This document shows, piece by piece, positions 22,776-34,566 of a DNA stretch of 64,000 bases; within the stretch, counting starts at the first letter, position 1; each line of letters opens with the position of its first letter. The stretch covers positions 5,580,001-5,644,000 of the forward strand of contig OZ199838.1 in NCBI GenBank assembly GCA_964304625.1, written 5' to 3'. The notes under the pieces are model-generated. The model was not told the origin of the DNA. It ran no database searches and saw only the letters and a program-made list of their open reading frames with translations. Source of the DNA: Kudoa neothunni. Its lineage: Eukaryota; Cnidaria. A program made the translations under genes and the position numbers.

Positions 22776-25700
22776 TCAGCGTCCATTTTTTGGAATAAAT
22801 TCTTTCGTTAATCTTACATAAATAGCAGGTTTCATGTTGGCCCTATCGTAGTATTCGTAACCCTAGATGATATAAAAGTTGAATGTGAAATCACACAAAA
22901 ACTTATTGTTATCTACCCTAGACCAATCATATCCAACTGGAATATACTAGAGCGGAGCCAGTTCGATTGACAGCAGTAGCGGTGATAGGTAAACTCGACT
23001 GGTTGAGCGCCTATGTAAAAACCACAATTAACAATCAAAACCTAGAAGAGAAAGAAGGCAAACGCCTATAATTACACCAAGTTTCTTTTTGTTTTCTATA
23101 TCGTTGAAATAAAGTATACCATCACTTCCGCCACACACAATAGTTCGGTGGGATGGATGAAACGATATTGAATTAACCTATAATTGATTATTTGTTATGG
23201 GAGATAATTAACAAACTATTGGTTGGTTGGCAGTAATTGCGCAATTAAAATTATAAAAGTTATTTATACCGGATAGAGGTTAATAGAGGAGCCATCGGGT
23301 GAATCTGGCTGATTGCATCGGAAACAATAATCATTTTGAGGTGATCTAGTTGAAGAAATATCATTAACTCTCCCATTTTTATTCATATAAATTTACTTGT
23401 GATAATAAGATGAGGTTTGTTGAAAGTATGTAACAGTGACGCGTCCAGATATGGTTCCAGTGAGAAATCCGGTACAATTTTTTCCATGTTTTTCAGGAAA
23501 GCATGTAACACAGCGATTCTACGTCAACCAAAAGATTAAATTAGTAAGACGATACAAAAAACGTGACTTAATTGAACATACATTCACTTTAAGCGATGAA
23601 TCTATTTTACGATACTCACTGAATACACTCCCGGTGAGTTTGTAGGTGAACACAGTCTTTGAGGAGGTGATTGCCGCCGCATATGGGAACATGTAATCAG
23701 CATCAAAGACTTTGTATGGAAGGTTGAAAGTTTTCATCGTTTGTTTAGTTCTAAGATCGGTGTATTTGAGAGTTTTATCCCAAGAACCGGTAAGCAAATA
23801 GACGTCCCGTTGGTTATTCACGACACTAGTTACAGCGCACACTGGTTGGTTGTGCTAAATTATTTTATTCAAAGATTGATCAACACATACACAACACAAA
23901 TTAAATTATTAACTGAATGTACATTTAGTGTATTAACAATAAAAAATGTAAATAAAGCAATAAGTATCTATATGTTAAAATTTTCATGTTAAAGTAATAT
24001 TAAATTGAGATCACTCATATTATAATTATGCCAAGTCGTAAACAGACTTATCAAAAACAGTCAGCATAAATTTATGAATCTGGATCAACTTAAAATGCAC
24101 ATATAATAAACATTCTTCATTAATTGATGAATAATAAATATTTTTCACAATAAAATTAAAAAATACCATATATAACTTACTTTCAGTATAAACAAATTAA
24201 GATTTATTAAATAAACATCCCGAGAAGGCGAAGGCGCTTTATTTGATTTCACGGAGTATTTCTTTTTATAATGAAAAAATAATGCCAATTAACTACGGTA
24301 GGTAACCGATAGTACGCACTTTCATCAATACGACATTTAAAGTTTATATTAGGTGGCAAGTTTAATAATATTTTTATGATTGTAAAAACGTAAAAGTGCT
24401 TAAAATATCTTTGAATTAAACTAGGAAATTGCCAATCTGCTATATCATGTGACTAACCAATATCACGCATTTTTCGGCCAAACCGCGAAGATTTTATTTT
24501 TGTTCACTGGAAACGAGGGAAAATTTAAATGTTAAGCCGTGAAATCATGTTTACGCGGAGAAAATTACAATATTATCAATAAGCGCTTACAAAACATGAA
24601 TATATTTACATTCATCCAAAAAATAAGCAAATAATCATAAAGTAAATTGATTAAGTATTCGCATTATTTATTAACAAATAATTATATTTAACCCTTATCC
24701 ACACGGAGGAGGTCAAAACGAACCCCATCTTTTTATTAAAAACTCTGAATGGTTTTTTAATAGAGGATTATACAATGCATTAGAGGTTAGTTTAATGTTG
24801 TATAACATGTATAAAACTTATAAATTGGTGCTTGGTAGATACGAAAAAATTACGACGATAATCATGTGTGCGACACAATATCAATATATTCCAAATTTGC
24901 GAAAAAAAGCTTTTATTCAAATTAGAACATAAATAAAGTCATCAATTGAGATAAATCATAATATGAATTTTATCGAAAGTTTATTAGAGATATATAATCA
25001 AATTATTAGAACAAACCATTATGAGCTTTATTTTTGCCGTTGGATCATTCACTTATTTCCATCTGCAGATGGAGAAAAACATTGTTAATTTATTATCCAT
25101 ATTCAAATATTAATTGATGTAGGATTATTTTGAGCAATTATTTACACTGCCATTAAGTCACATTTCTCGATTTTTAAGTCATTTTTAACTCTTGCACAAA
25201 AATTCTCATCCCAATCTTTTGTTCAACAACTTTAAATAGTTTTTCAAATGGATGAATTTACAATATCATAACAGTTAATTTAATATTTTAGAAATTTATT
25301 AGAAATCCTAAAATTAGTGTTGGAATAATAGGAAAATAGTACTTCTACTGGTCGTGCGCGTGATACAATGGATTCCGAATCGTCTGAAAAAATCCTAAGT
25401 TTTGAAGAAACTGATTCAGAATTTGGTGACTGCATGATTGATGACCCCCTCAATTGATTATTCTGATTCTGAATTTTAATGATAAAATCAATTTTAACGA
25501 CAAAGCTGATCACACAATTATGTCGAAGGATGGAGAAAAATGGTCTGATAAAACCAACACGCATCAAAGACGACCTGATGCTGAACACATTTTTTAAATT
25601 AAATCAGGGCTCAAGAAAAATGTGTTACAGCGATCTCATAATCCACTTATGTTGTTCGAAAATTTTATTGACCATCGTATGCTTGACTGGATCGTTGATT

Positions 25701-28700
25701 GTACCAACAATTACACAGACAAAGAACGACAGGAGTTAACTCTAATCACAAAAGATGTCCTGATGAAGTTTATTGGTTGCAGCTTGCTTATGGGGATAAT
25801 GAATGGTAAAAATATGGACGTTCGTGAATTTCGGAGTCCTAAATACGACCAACCGGTTATCATACAATCAATATCATCCATTTGCCTTTCTGAAAAATTA
25901 TCTTCCTGCATAAGATTTGACAAACACGAAGAAAGGAACAAAAATGATAAATTTTCATCAATAAGAGAAATTTTTGAACGTTTTATTTATAATTGCAGGA
26001 AAAATTACTCTCCATGTGAACAACTGACAGTGGACAAGCAACTTGTGACATTCCGAGACAGAAGTGGATTCAAAATATATACTCCAGGCAAGCCCGGAAA
26101 ATACGGAATTAAAATATGGGCATTATGCGATTCTAAAAATGCTTATTTATTTAATGCCAAGATAAATCTTGGAAAAGAAAATGGCCAAAAAGAGCTTCAT
26201 CAGGCGAAAATATGGAAAAAAATTCGTGTGAGCCTGTTTTTAAAACTGGTAGAAAACATTACAACGAACAACTGTTTCACTACGCTATCTCTTGCAAGAT
26301 TCCTACTAAGTCGACGATTAACTACAGTTGGAACCGTCAAGAAAAATAAAAAATTTTTACCGGCGGAATTCCAGGACAAGAAGGGAAAGGAAGGAAACGT
26401 GAAGTTTTTACTCAAGGAGAAAGTTACCATTATATAACCCAACAAACAATAAATCAGTCGTCCTCTTGCCTACACTTCACAGAAATGCAGCAATTGATAT
26501 AAGTAAAAAACCTGAAATTGTTGCATATTATAACACCAAAGGAGGTGTGGACACACTGGACCAAGTAGATCGGCATTTTTCTTCAAAAAGAAGAACTAGA
26601 AGATGGCGCTTTTTTCAACATGTTAAATATTGCTGCTTGCAACTCTTATTTGTTTAACTGCGAAAAACATCTTGCATTCGTCGAAAAATATAAAAATAGG
26701 TCCAGATGGGAGTTTATCAAAATTATTACCAGACGAGCTATCATCCCCAAAAGATGTTGGGAACAAAACTCCCCCCATTAAAGACACCAAGAATATCCCA
26801 AACAAAAATCAGAAAATGGTGCCAAATTCGTCGTCGTAATGACAGAAGTAAGACCATCACTCAATGCAAGTTTTGCTTTAATATGGTTTGCAAAAAATCA
26901 CCAAGATGGAGGCATCATTTGTATTAATTGTTTAAGCTCTATTATAAACAAAAAAATTTTAAATGCATTTTTATTGATTTTTTGGGTGAGTTATGAGTAA
27001 CTTAACAATAGAAACGGATGAATAAATGAGGGCGTATGTAATTGATTAAAACAATATCCACATCAAATATTATTTGAAAAAGGGGCTGCCGCATATTGTC
27101 ATCATATTTCTTCACCCGCATATGGAAATAGGTAAGTGATCTAATGGCCAAAATAAAGTCATAATAGTAGCCCTAGAAATCATATTCGGTACTTCCAATC
27201 CTATATCGACAAGGTTTAAATTAAATTTTATTTAAATTCAATAAAAGGTTGTATTTCGCCAATTTGGAATTTATTAGGTCGCTCGCACAATTAAAGTTAT
27301 TTATTTTTCAAATCGACTAGACATTGATTTATAAATTTTATACATTCTACACACCACTAAGTTGTCTTCTAATATAATTTATGATCATCCATTGAAAAGC
27401 TATTCAAACTTTTTTAAAAAGAGTTGGGGATCATTTGACCCCACTGTGTGGTAACGTAATCTTCCTCCGTATGGATGAGAGTTAAGTTTGTTTGTAAAAA
27501 TAATAAATTCCCTAATATAAAAGCTAGAGAAAAAACTATGCATTCACGTAACCCGGTCTTTAGAAATTAAAAAATAATAAGCTAACACACATTTACTTAA
27601 ACAAATTTTATGGCATGTACAAACGCACCATAATTACAGAGGGCTCATTTGTTTGAATAGGATTATTGTAACAATAAACACTCTTATTACATTACAGTTC
27701 AAATCATTAGGTTATAACTCGTGTATTGCTAAACAATAATTAAATTACACTGACGACATTGACCAATTCATCTCTTTCAAGATCCCACAATTTCACAGTA
27801 TTGTCGGTGCAAGCCAAGTACAACTTTGAACCACTCTATTGAAATAGATTACAACAAAATTAAATTAACTAATAATTACAGTATCCCAACTCGACTTAAG
27901 AGCACAACCTGGAATTTTTTTCCGCGACTTGGGGAAAACTTTTTGCGAGTCCATATCCACACCATATATCGAAATCTAATTTGTAAACAATACGTAATTA
28001 AATTTTAAAAGGTGTTAATTGAAAACAATTGATAATAATTGATATTATTATACAGTGCCATCCCAGGCCGTTGCTGCAACAAAATCTTCAACTGGAGAAA
28101 ACTTAAGCGAAGAAATGGTATCGCATGGGGGCTCGGGAAATTCATAATCATTGTTTGAGTTAGATATTTGCCCAAGATTTAATGTGAGTGTTTTGGATGT
28201 GCCCAAATAAAAGGGTTTTTTCATCTGACCTCCCACGTTAGCGATTTGTGAATTGATTTGTTGGTTCATATTAGTAACACCTATAATACACATCCAACGA
28301 GGATAACACACGAAAACCATAGACTTACCGAAACCACTCGAAATTGTTGGTGGTATTGGAACTGAGGTTGTTTGAGGTCATACCGAAACCACCCATGTTG
28401 CCCATATTAGAGAAAACCCACCTGACGTTTTGGTGGATGCTCCGAAACCAGAGCCATACCCGGATGAAGCATTTGATATGCCTCCTGCGTTGCTATTGTT
28501 ACCAACCGAGAAACCAGAAGAACCGCCAAAAGAGTTAGTAGTAGTTTTTGGTATTATTGAATCCAAAACCTCCACTTGCAGAGCCTATAAAATAAAGATG
28601 TTGTGAACGAATAAAATCACTGCAACAACGCAAATTTTTTGGAAAATATAAGATTTAATACCGATAGTATTTGAAGTAGAACCTACGAATCCTGAATTGA

Positions 28701-29850
28701 CATTTGAGGAGGCTCCGAATCCTTGATTGACATTTGATGATGCTCCAAAGCCTGAGTTGACGTTTGAGGATGCTCCAAATCCCGCATTCACATTTGAAGA
28801 AGCTCCAAAACCTGAAGTATTAGTGTTTCCGAATCCGGTGTTGCTTGATTGGTTGAGAGTATTAGTGGTGGTGCTTCCTCCAAAACCAGAATTCAAATTA
28901 GAGCCAGCGCCAAAACCGGAAGAAAAGCCACTCGTGGCAGTGTTTGGCAATCCAAAGCCAGACGATAGATTACTCTTGGTGGTATTCATTCCGAATCCCG
29001 AAGATAGAGCACTAGCGTTGGTAGCAGCAGATTGACCACCAAAACCAGCGCCTAACCCACCACCAATCGATGTGTTGGTAGAAGCACCAGCTCCAAATCC
29101 TGATGAAGTTCCAAGAGTGCCTGTATTGGATCCAGCGGTTGAGTTGAACCCAAACGAGCTGGTTGAAGGTCCCCGAACCAATACCACCCATCATATTAGA
29201 GCCAGTATTAGCTGGTTGAGTCTTTGATGAAAACCCAAACGCTAATATTCAATTAGACTGAGAAAATATAACTAAATTTTACTTCCAAAAACATTAGAAC
29301 TCTGCTGTTGGTTGGTAGTGGTTAGTATCTAATCCATTCTTACATAAGAAATCAATCTAACCGAACAATACTTCCAAGATTAAATCCACCACTATTGCTG
29401 CCACCAACATTAGATAAACCTCCTATAAATGTATTAAAAATCGCACCTAAAACCACATGTATAATATTTACCGCCAAAGCCTAAACACAAAAATAATGAG
29501 TTCATTAAACACACTCAATAAAGTATTACCACTTTGGTTCGGGTTGTTGGAAATAAGTCCACCTTGATTTTGGCCGAAACCACCGCCAAGCATTGAATTA
29601 TTGTTTAGATTGGAATTTGGCTTACCAAAAACCTATTATTGGATTAGGTAAAATTTAAAAAATTCGAGCCCACCTGACAAAGATGTGTTTAGAAGAGAAT
29701 TGTTTTGCATATTATTGCCAAATGAGGAGTTGTTAGGATTATTAACATAGTTTCGTAAAGCGCACCAGTGGAACAGCACTTATTTCTCCGAAATGTGACG
29801 ATGTATTACTATTCGGGTTTCTTCGTTTTTGTAACCCATTCCACGACAGA
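22776..29850 (-). CDS. RAE1: RAE1/Gle2 mRNA export factor with long N-terminal FG-repeat region
   Basis: RAE1 is a WD40 beta-propeller that binds the GLEBS motif of Nup98 at the nuclear pore and serves mRNA export and spindle assembly. Propeller exons run right to left: 28054-28280, 27880-27975, 27751-27835, 23588-23841, 23397-23518, 23270-23345, 23078-23177, 22917-23010, 22776-22862. Key matches are YLACTDNTVKLWD, LLTGSWDKTLKYTDLR, FLTGTISGRVTV, VNSISFHPSHRTIVCGGSDG, YDWSRGYEYYD and the end FIPKNGR. Upstream exons at about 28340-29830 encode a Gly/Phe/Ser/Asn-rich FG region in line with the propeller: SGFGAG, SGFGM, SGFGL, four GFGASSNVN units and others. The usual RAE1 N-terminus is only a few dozen residues. 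The intron 23842-27750 contains a piggyBac element. One-base frame jumps occur near 22942, 28354, 28410, 28540 and 29175, mostly at short base runs; similarity continues across them. The start is uncertain. Confidence 0.85.
24296..24540. mobile_element. pogo-type MITE fragment in RAE1 intron
   Basis: Begins CGGTAGGTAACCGATAGTACGCAC after a TA dinucleotide. About 165 bp further in is a subterminal motif with TTTTTCGGCCAAACC. The same end and spacing occur in the element at 32562-33820, and the end occurs at 45490. The other end was not found. Confidence 0.55.
24688..27485 (+). mobile_element. piggyBac element within RAE1 intron
   Basis: Flanked by TTAA at 24688-24691 and 27482-27485, the target site specific to piggyBac. 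The inner ends are CCCTTATCCACACGGAGGA on the left and CTCTCATCCATACGGAGGA on the right (read inward), so the ends have diverged. It carries a piggyBac transposase remnant on the + strand, antisense to the host gene. It accounts for about 2.8 kb of a 3.9-kb intron. Confidence 0.92.
25368..26927 (+). pseudogene. piggyBac transposase (DDE_Tnp_1_7), disrupted
   Basis: Starts MDSESSEKILSFEETDSE, an acidic N-terminus as in PGBD proteins, and is soon interrupted by stops. The largest open piece is 25622-26437. It holds EQLTVDKQLVTFRDRSGF with the first catalytic Asp and the typical YTPGKPGKYGIKIW. The second catalytic site, normally T.DNWFTS, reads TNNCFTTL, so the Asp has become Asn. GGVDTLDQVD follows near 26540 with the last Asp pair. 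The C-terminal Cys-rich segment is recognisable as CKFCFNMVCKKSPRWRH. At least four frame breaks, plus the Asp to Asn change, mean that this copy cannot be active. Confidence 0.9.
28684..28813 (-). repeat. Tandem FG-repeat units within RAE1
   Basis: About four units of roughly 30 bp encoding GFGASSNVN plus one variable residue. The last unit before the splice donor reads GFVGS instead of GFGAS. The repetition is in both DNA and protein, so it arose by recent tandem duplication in the coding sequence. Confidence 0.8.
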
Positions 29851-30383
29851 CCATTAAAAGTTTAAATATTGATAAATCAGATTTAATCATTACAGTTGAA
29901 CTAAAATTGCATTATTAAATGAATTAATCTCCACAAGAATTTCTTTTTAACAACTGTGGCAATAAGAAAGCACCAATATCTTAAAATAAAGATTAGTTAT
30001 TATTTATGTTTGCAGAATTTGATTACTTCTGCAACTCATAAGACGAAGTTCGGCTTTATTTAATTCCTTGGCGTACGCTTTGGATATTTTTGAATTGAGC
30101 GCTTTGGTAACAACATAATCATTTAAATTAATTATTCATCAACTAAAAAAGAGTGATAAATTACGTTATGATAGAATTCAACAACTAATTTTTCGTTCTA
30201 GCCATAGTTTTCGCATCAAATATGACGTTATATGAATAATTGAGGAGGATTATTTTTAATTGCTTATACTTTTATAGTAGATGACCACACGTTTATGAAT
30301 CCCCATGGGAATTGAAAAATGAACGAAAAAGTGGTTAGTGACCAGTTTTCGTACATTTGGCGTTTGCGCGAATATATCTACTA
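29851..30383. other. Intergenic, upstream of RAE1
   Basis: Presumed promoter side of RAE1. No motif or coding region that I can support. Confidence 0.4.
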
Positions 30384-31245
30384 CAGGCTGCCGGGGTTTA
30401 GAGGTTTTTCATTTTTAGAAAATATTGGGTTCTTATTGAAAACCTGTAAACATTGAATAATAACACAAATACTTATATATGGGACATCAGAATATGTATT
30501 TTTTGTAACGTATCCTATTCACATTATATCACGCAGGTTTTAAACATTTACGATATTAAACGACAGTCTATTACAGGGGGTGGACAAATCACATCTCGCG
30601 AGCGCACATGACTTTAGGAAGTTGGCGTGCGGATTTAAAAAAAATTTAGACTTGACTTAACGTTTCATTAAATTTTGTTCATCAATTTATTTGGATACTA
30701 TGAAAGTCATAGGATCATACATTTATACTGAATAAAAACGCATGAATTTAATATTAATTCATTATTAATTAAAATTTTTAGACAAAATATAAATATAATA
30801 AGTCACGAAATTTAATTTTTACTATTAGTGACTCCTTAAAATTTGAAGTTCATTAAATGCGCTTTATATTTTATGCAAGTCTGCCCATCCCTGGTCGATT
30901 TGATTAAAGTGATACGATTACATAATTACGAGGTGAACATTGTCGTACATTATCAGAAAATCTAAACGTTATTTTAAAATATACCTTGAATTATGAAATA
31001 ATTAATTTTGGATATATTAAATTATATTAGGCATTATGTATAAGTGAGTGTTCGCGCCAAAAAATTGCAAATATTCGATAATAAATTTAAATTTAATACC
31101 TGTAGACGAAATTTTTGAATCGGAGGAAGATTAAAAACTTTAATTTATACGATTCTATTTTTTATTTTACTTTAAACTAGCGTTTTTCTCGACCTTGGGT
31201 TTTTTTACTTACATTTAGGTTTTTTAAACCCCGCTGGCAGCCCTG
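30384..31245. mobile_element. hAT-type MITE containing a second MITE
   Basis: Left end CAGGCTGCCGGGGTTTA; right end read inward CAGGGCTGCCAGCGGGG, matching over about 20 bp with small gaps. Flanks ATCTACTA and ATCCATTA agree at 6 of 8 positions, fitting an old 8-bp duplication. Non-coding. It contains the element at 30574-30893. Confidence 0.65.
30574..30893. mobile_element. hAT-type MITE nested in 30384-31245
   Basis: About 320 bp. Left end CAGGGGGTGGACAAATC, right end read inward CAGGGATGGGCAGACTTG. Flanks GTCTATTA and GTCGATTT agree at 6 of 8 positions. Non-coding. Confidence 0.65.
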
Positions 31246-31253
31246 ATCCATTA

Positions 31254-32356
31254 CAGGGGTCACTGAAGTTTTTGATTAGGGGCCACATTTTTGATTTTTC
31301 TAATCTTCTAGGGCCGAATCAAATTGTTACTCAAACAGCAATTATAAAAACGAAACAAAATTAACATAAATACAAAAACTTATGGAATATATTCATGTTT
31401 GAAAAAACTTTTTCATTTTGGGGTACAAATTAAATCATTCCAATCATAAGAATTGAATCAAGGTATTGATCCGACAACTGATTTCTGTAGCAGGATTTAA
31501 TATATTTCACCTTTGAGGCCTCAATGGGATAACGATCTATTCCTAATCTATTGTATAATTCAAAAAATTGCGATAATAGTCCACATTTTTTGTTTTAATT
31601 AATAAATATGACTTTTAGAATATAAAATTCATAGTTAATTAATTTAACCGTATTCATGTTGTGTATATGCTAATAAGAGGTTCATTTCCGAGTTTTCAAT
31701 TTTGTGTTATTTATTAATCCCCATTTGGATATAAGTACAAAATTTTGTAAAATACTGTATATGATGCTAGAAAACATCCAAGGAACGATGATTATTGCTT
31801 CATCATTTTAAATTTCCAGTACCAAATCAATTAAACCCAACCTGATTAAAAATTAGGGTTAATCAATTTAAGTTATAATTTTAAATAATTAAGAACTTTA
31901 AACTATTAGAGGCATGAGAATCAAACAAACGCCGAAACATATATCTAATCGATTTGTGGTTTACATTCACAATCTCGCTATATTAATAATTCCATTTCTC
32001 TTCTATTCAAATTTAAATTAAATAAAAAGATCGTAGGGAACTAAATGAAGAGTTCTAATTAATATTCATCAATTAAAGTAACGTAACAACAACCTTCAAG
32101 CGAACCGACACAGTTACATTTGCGCATTCGACTTTAAGATAGCGATTACCAACTAAAATTGGGCTCGCGCCCCCATTTCTCGACAAAACGAAATTCGCAT
32201 CCTTTGCATACGATAAGGTGTAACTGACTTGAAATTTATCAAAAATTATTTCCAATTTTGATCGGATCTCGCACCACCTGAGACCAAACTTCGCGCCCCC
32301 AGTTGGGAATCCCTGTTTTAAGGGGAATACCGCGGTCCGTACTTTGGCGACCCCTG
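31254..32356. mobile_element. hAT-type element, non-coding, possibly composite
   Basis: Left end CAGGGGTCACTGAAG and right end read inward CAGGGGTCGCCAAAGTACGG share the first dozen bases and look like common hAT ends. An additional hAT-like terminus (CAGGGATTCCCAACTGG read inward) ends at about 32315, so another element probably lies inside or overlaps. The flanks do not form a clear 8-bp duplication. It starts immediately after the target duplication of the previous element. Confidence 0.5.
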
Positions 32357-32561
32357 CATTAGGGTTTCGCATGCAAGAGAGGTTAAAAATCATTTCTCTA
32401 TGCAATAACGAATGGTTGAAAGAAAATCGTAACCAAGGTTTAATGTAAATTATGTTTAAAAACACTTAACTACTACAACAAATAATGGCATTCATATACG
32501 TGCTTAAAACCCCAAACTTTTTAAATTGTTATTTACTACTTTTGCATGTAAATCACCCGTA

Positions 32562-33820
32562 CGGTAAGCAACCGATAATACGCACCAAAGATGCGTGTGC
32601 AGGCAATCTTATTTTATATTTTCTTTATTTTTCGTCATGGGTATTACACCGTTTATTTAAATAAAACAAAAAAAAGTATTATTAAGATTAGTTGGCTGAA
32701 AAATAATTTACAATTTTTTTTTCAATCATTTTTAATGATAAAATATTTGTCCTTTATATTAGGATAAATTTTGTGAATGGCCAATTCTGAAAAATTATAA
32801 ATAATATTTTATTTCTTATTCATTTTTTAGCGCAATATGAAAAAATTTTATCTATATCTTTTCCCTAAAATCTTTATTTATGTGCATCTATAACATTCTT
32901 TGATTGGTAACTAACATTGTCTTGAAATAAAATTTTTCACTCGTTTCCAATAAAAACAATTTAATTTACGTGGTTTTGACGAAAAAAGTGCGTGTATCAG
33001 TGTTTCCCACCGGTGGGGAGTGGAAAATTTTTGGTGGAACATGGAAATCTTTGAGCGTTTAATGAACGACTCTTGTTGGACGTGGAAAATCCAGGGCATT
33101 GATGTGACATGGATAATGGTGAGATAATTGGGCACTATGGCGCATATTGTAATCAATATTTGGATTTTTGATTCTATTTATTTTTAAACGAATGTTAATA
33201 TCCCGAAACAATTACAAAAGCATTGATCAATTCATATAAAAAATATGAAAACGTTTAACATGGTTTTTGCTCAATAGAATTGGAATGGTTATAATTCAAA
33301 TGTTGTCACATTTATAACCGTGATCCCCTCTTTTTTGGCTTATCCAAAAACAATATTGATTAATTTTTAATATTAATTATCTAATTTCGTTTTATAAGAT
33401 CCGAATACAGAAAAGTTTTGCCTGATGCGGGTTGGATTACCACAAGTTTCACTTAACACGGTTTTTGACTGAATGAAGAAGTAAAAATGTTAATTTTTAA
33501 AATCCATCTATGAATTAAATTAGATCTGATTGAATATATTTTAATTCTAATGAAGCTTGATTCAAAATTATAAGCAGTTTATGTTAAAAAATCAATACAT
33601 TTGAAAAAGGTGGAGTGCGAATGAAAAAAGGTTGGAAAACATTGGCGTATATCACATTGATTATTCACGTGCTATAACGGATTGGAAATATCCTAGTTTA
33701 ATTATAAATATTTTTAAGACTTTTATTTTTTAACAATCACGAAAATATTATAAACCGTTTCACCCAATATAACGTTGAATAAGTCTATCGATGAATGTGC
33801 GTATCACCGGTTGCCTACTG
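32562..33820. mobile_element. pogo/Tc1-type MITE interrupted by a hAT-type MITE
   Basis: Ends CGGTAAGCAACCGATAATACGCAC (left) and CAGTAGGCAACCGGTGATACGCAC (right, read inward), each bordered by TA (32560-32561 and 33821-33822), as expected for pogo/Tc1 elements. A hAT-type MITE sits inside at 32998-33644, leaving about 600 bp of original element. Part of it (about 32770-32990) is repeated in inverted orientation at about 45515-45790. Confidence 0.7.
32998..33644. mobile_element. hAT-type MITE, uninterrupted copy
   Basis: Left end CAGTGTTTCCCACCGG, right end read inward CAATGTTTTCCAACC. Flanks GCGTGTAT (32990-32997) and GCGTATAT (33645-33652) differ at one of e8 positions, a good hAT-length duplication. 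It is the same family as 1801-6094, and comparison of the two shows where R2 was inserted there. Confidence 0.8.
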
Positions 33821-33822
33821 TA

Positions 33823-34566
33823 TTACTTTTGGAAGATTTTTTTCTAATATTAAAGAGTAATAATTTAAAAACCTATTAAAATTTTTGCCAAATTTATTAT
33901 CTTATGAGGAAATTAACAATTTTTTAATTGAAATTCTTTTTTCAATATATATTAGGAAAACTTTTATTAACCATCTATTTTGTTTTATAACAATTTTATG
34001 AATACATTAATGAAATGTAACGTCAATATTATTTTCAACACAAAATCCGAATTAAGCATAAAGCAGAGTGTCTATTCATAATCCCTATTGATTAAAGCCA
34101 AGATTGATATGAATTTAAAAATTTTATTTTTTTAATTGAACTTTATCTTCCTCGATTACTATATGCTGTTATTTTAAAATAAGGCAAAAAGATGATTATT
34201 TTATGCAACAAGTCGATTTACAAGAGTGCTTCACTTATCCGCGGAAAGTCCTCTAATATATCCTCCTCTGTACACGACGAGCTTATTGTATATATATATA
34301 TATACATAAGAGTAAAAAATACATTCTCACATATCTATTTGGTAAAATATTATTTTTGACCAAAAAAATTCAACCACAAAATTCAACCACAAAATTCAAC
34401 AGCATAAATATGAAAAATGATGCGCGCGTTCATATTGCTGGTCAAGTTTAAGACATTATCGTAGTAGGATCGATCCAATTAAATGCGTGATCAAGTGATC
34501 TCAAATAATGCGTAATACAGATAATTTTTTTTGATCTAGTATAACAATTCAAATCCGATAAAAAGG
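33823..34566. other. Intergenic, upstream of CTNNBL1
   Basis: AT-rich with a (TA)n run near 34288-34304 and a short direct repeat of AAATTCAACCACA near 34365-34400. No coding. Confidence 0.5.

Noticed and set aside
22930-22950. 20-nt micro-introns as an explanation for frame offsets in RAE1 (here and near 28350)
   Set aside because: Removing the GT..AG stretch here would delete the conserved YDWS motif of RAE1. A one-base error fits better.
28727-29035. Plus-strand ORF of 102 codons opposite the FG repeats
   Set aside because: It is the antisense of the repetitive FG exon; repeated triplets keep the opposite frame open. No independent support.
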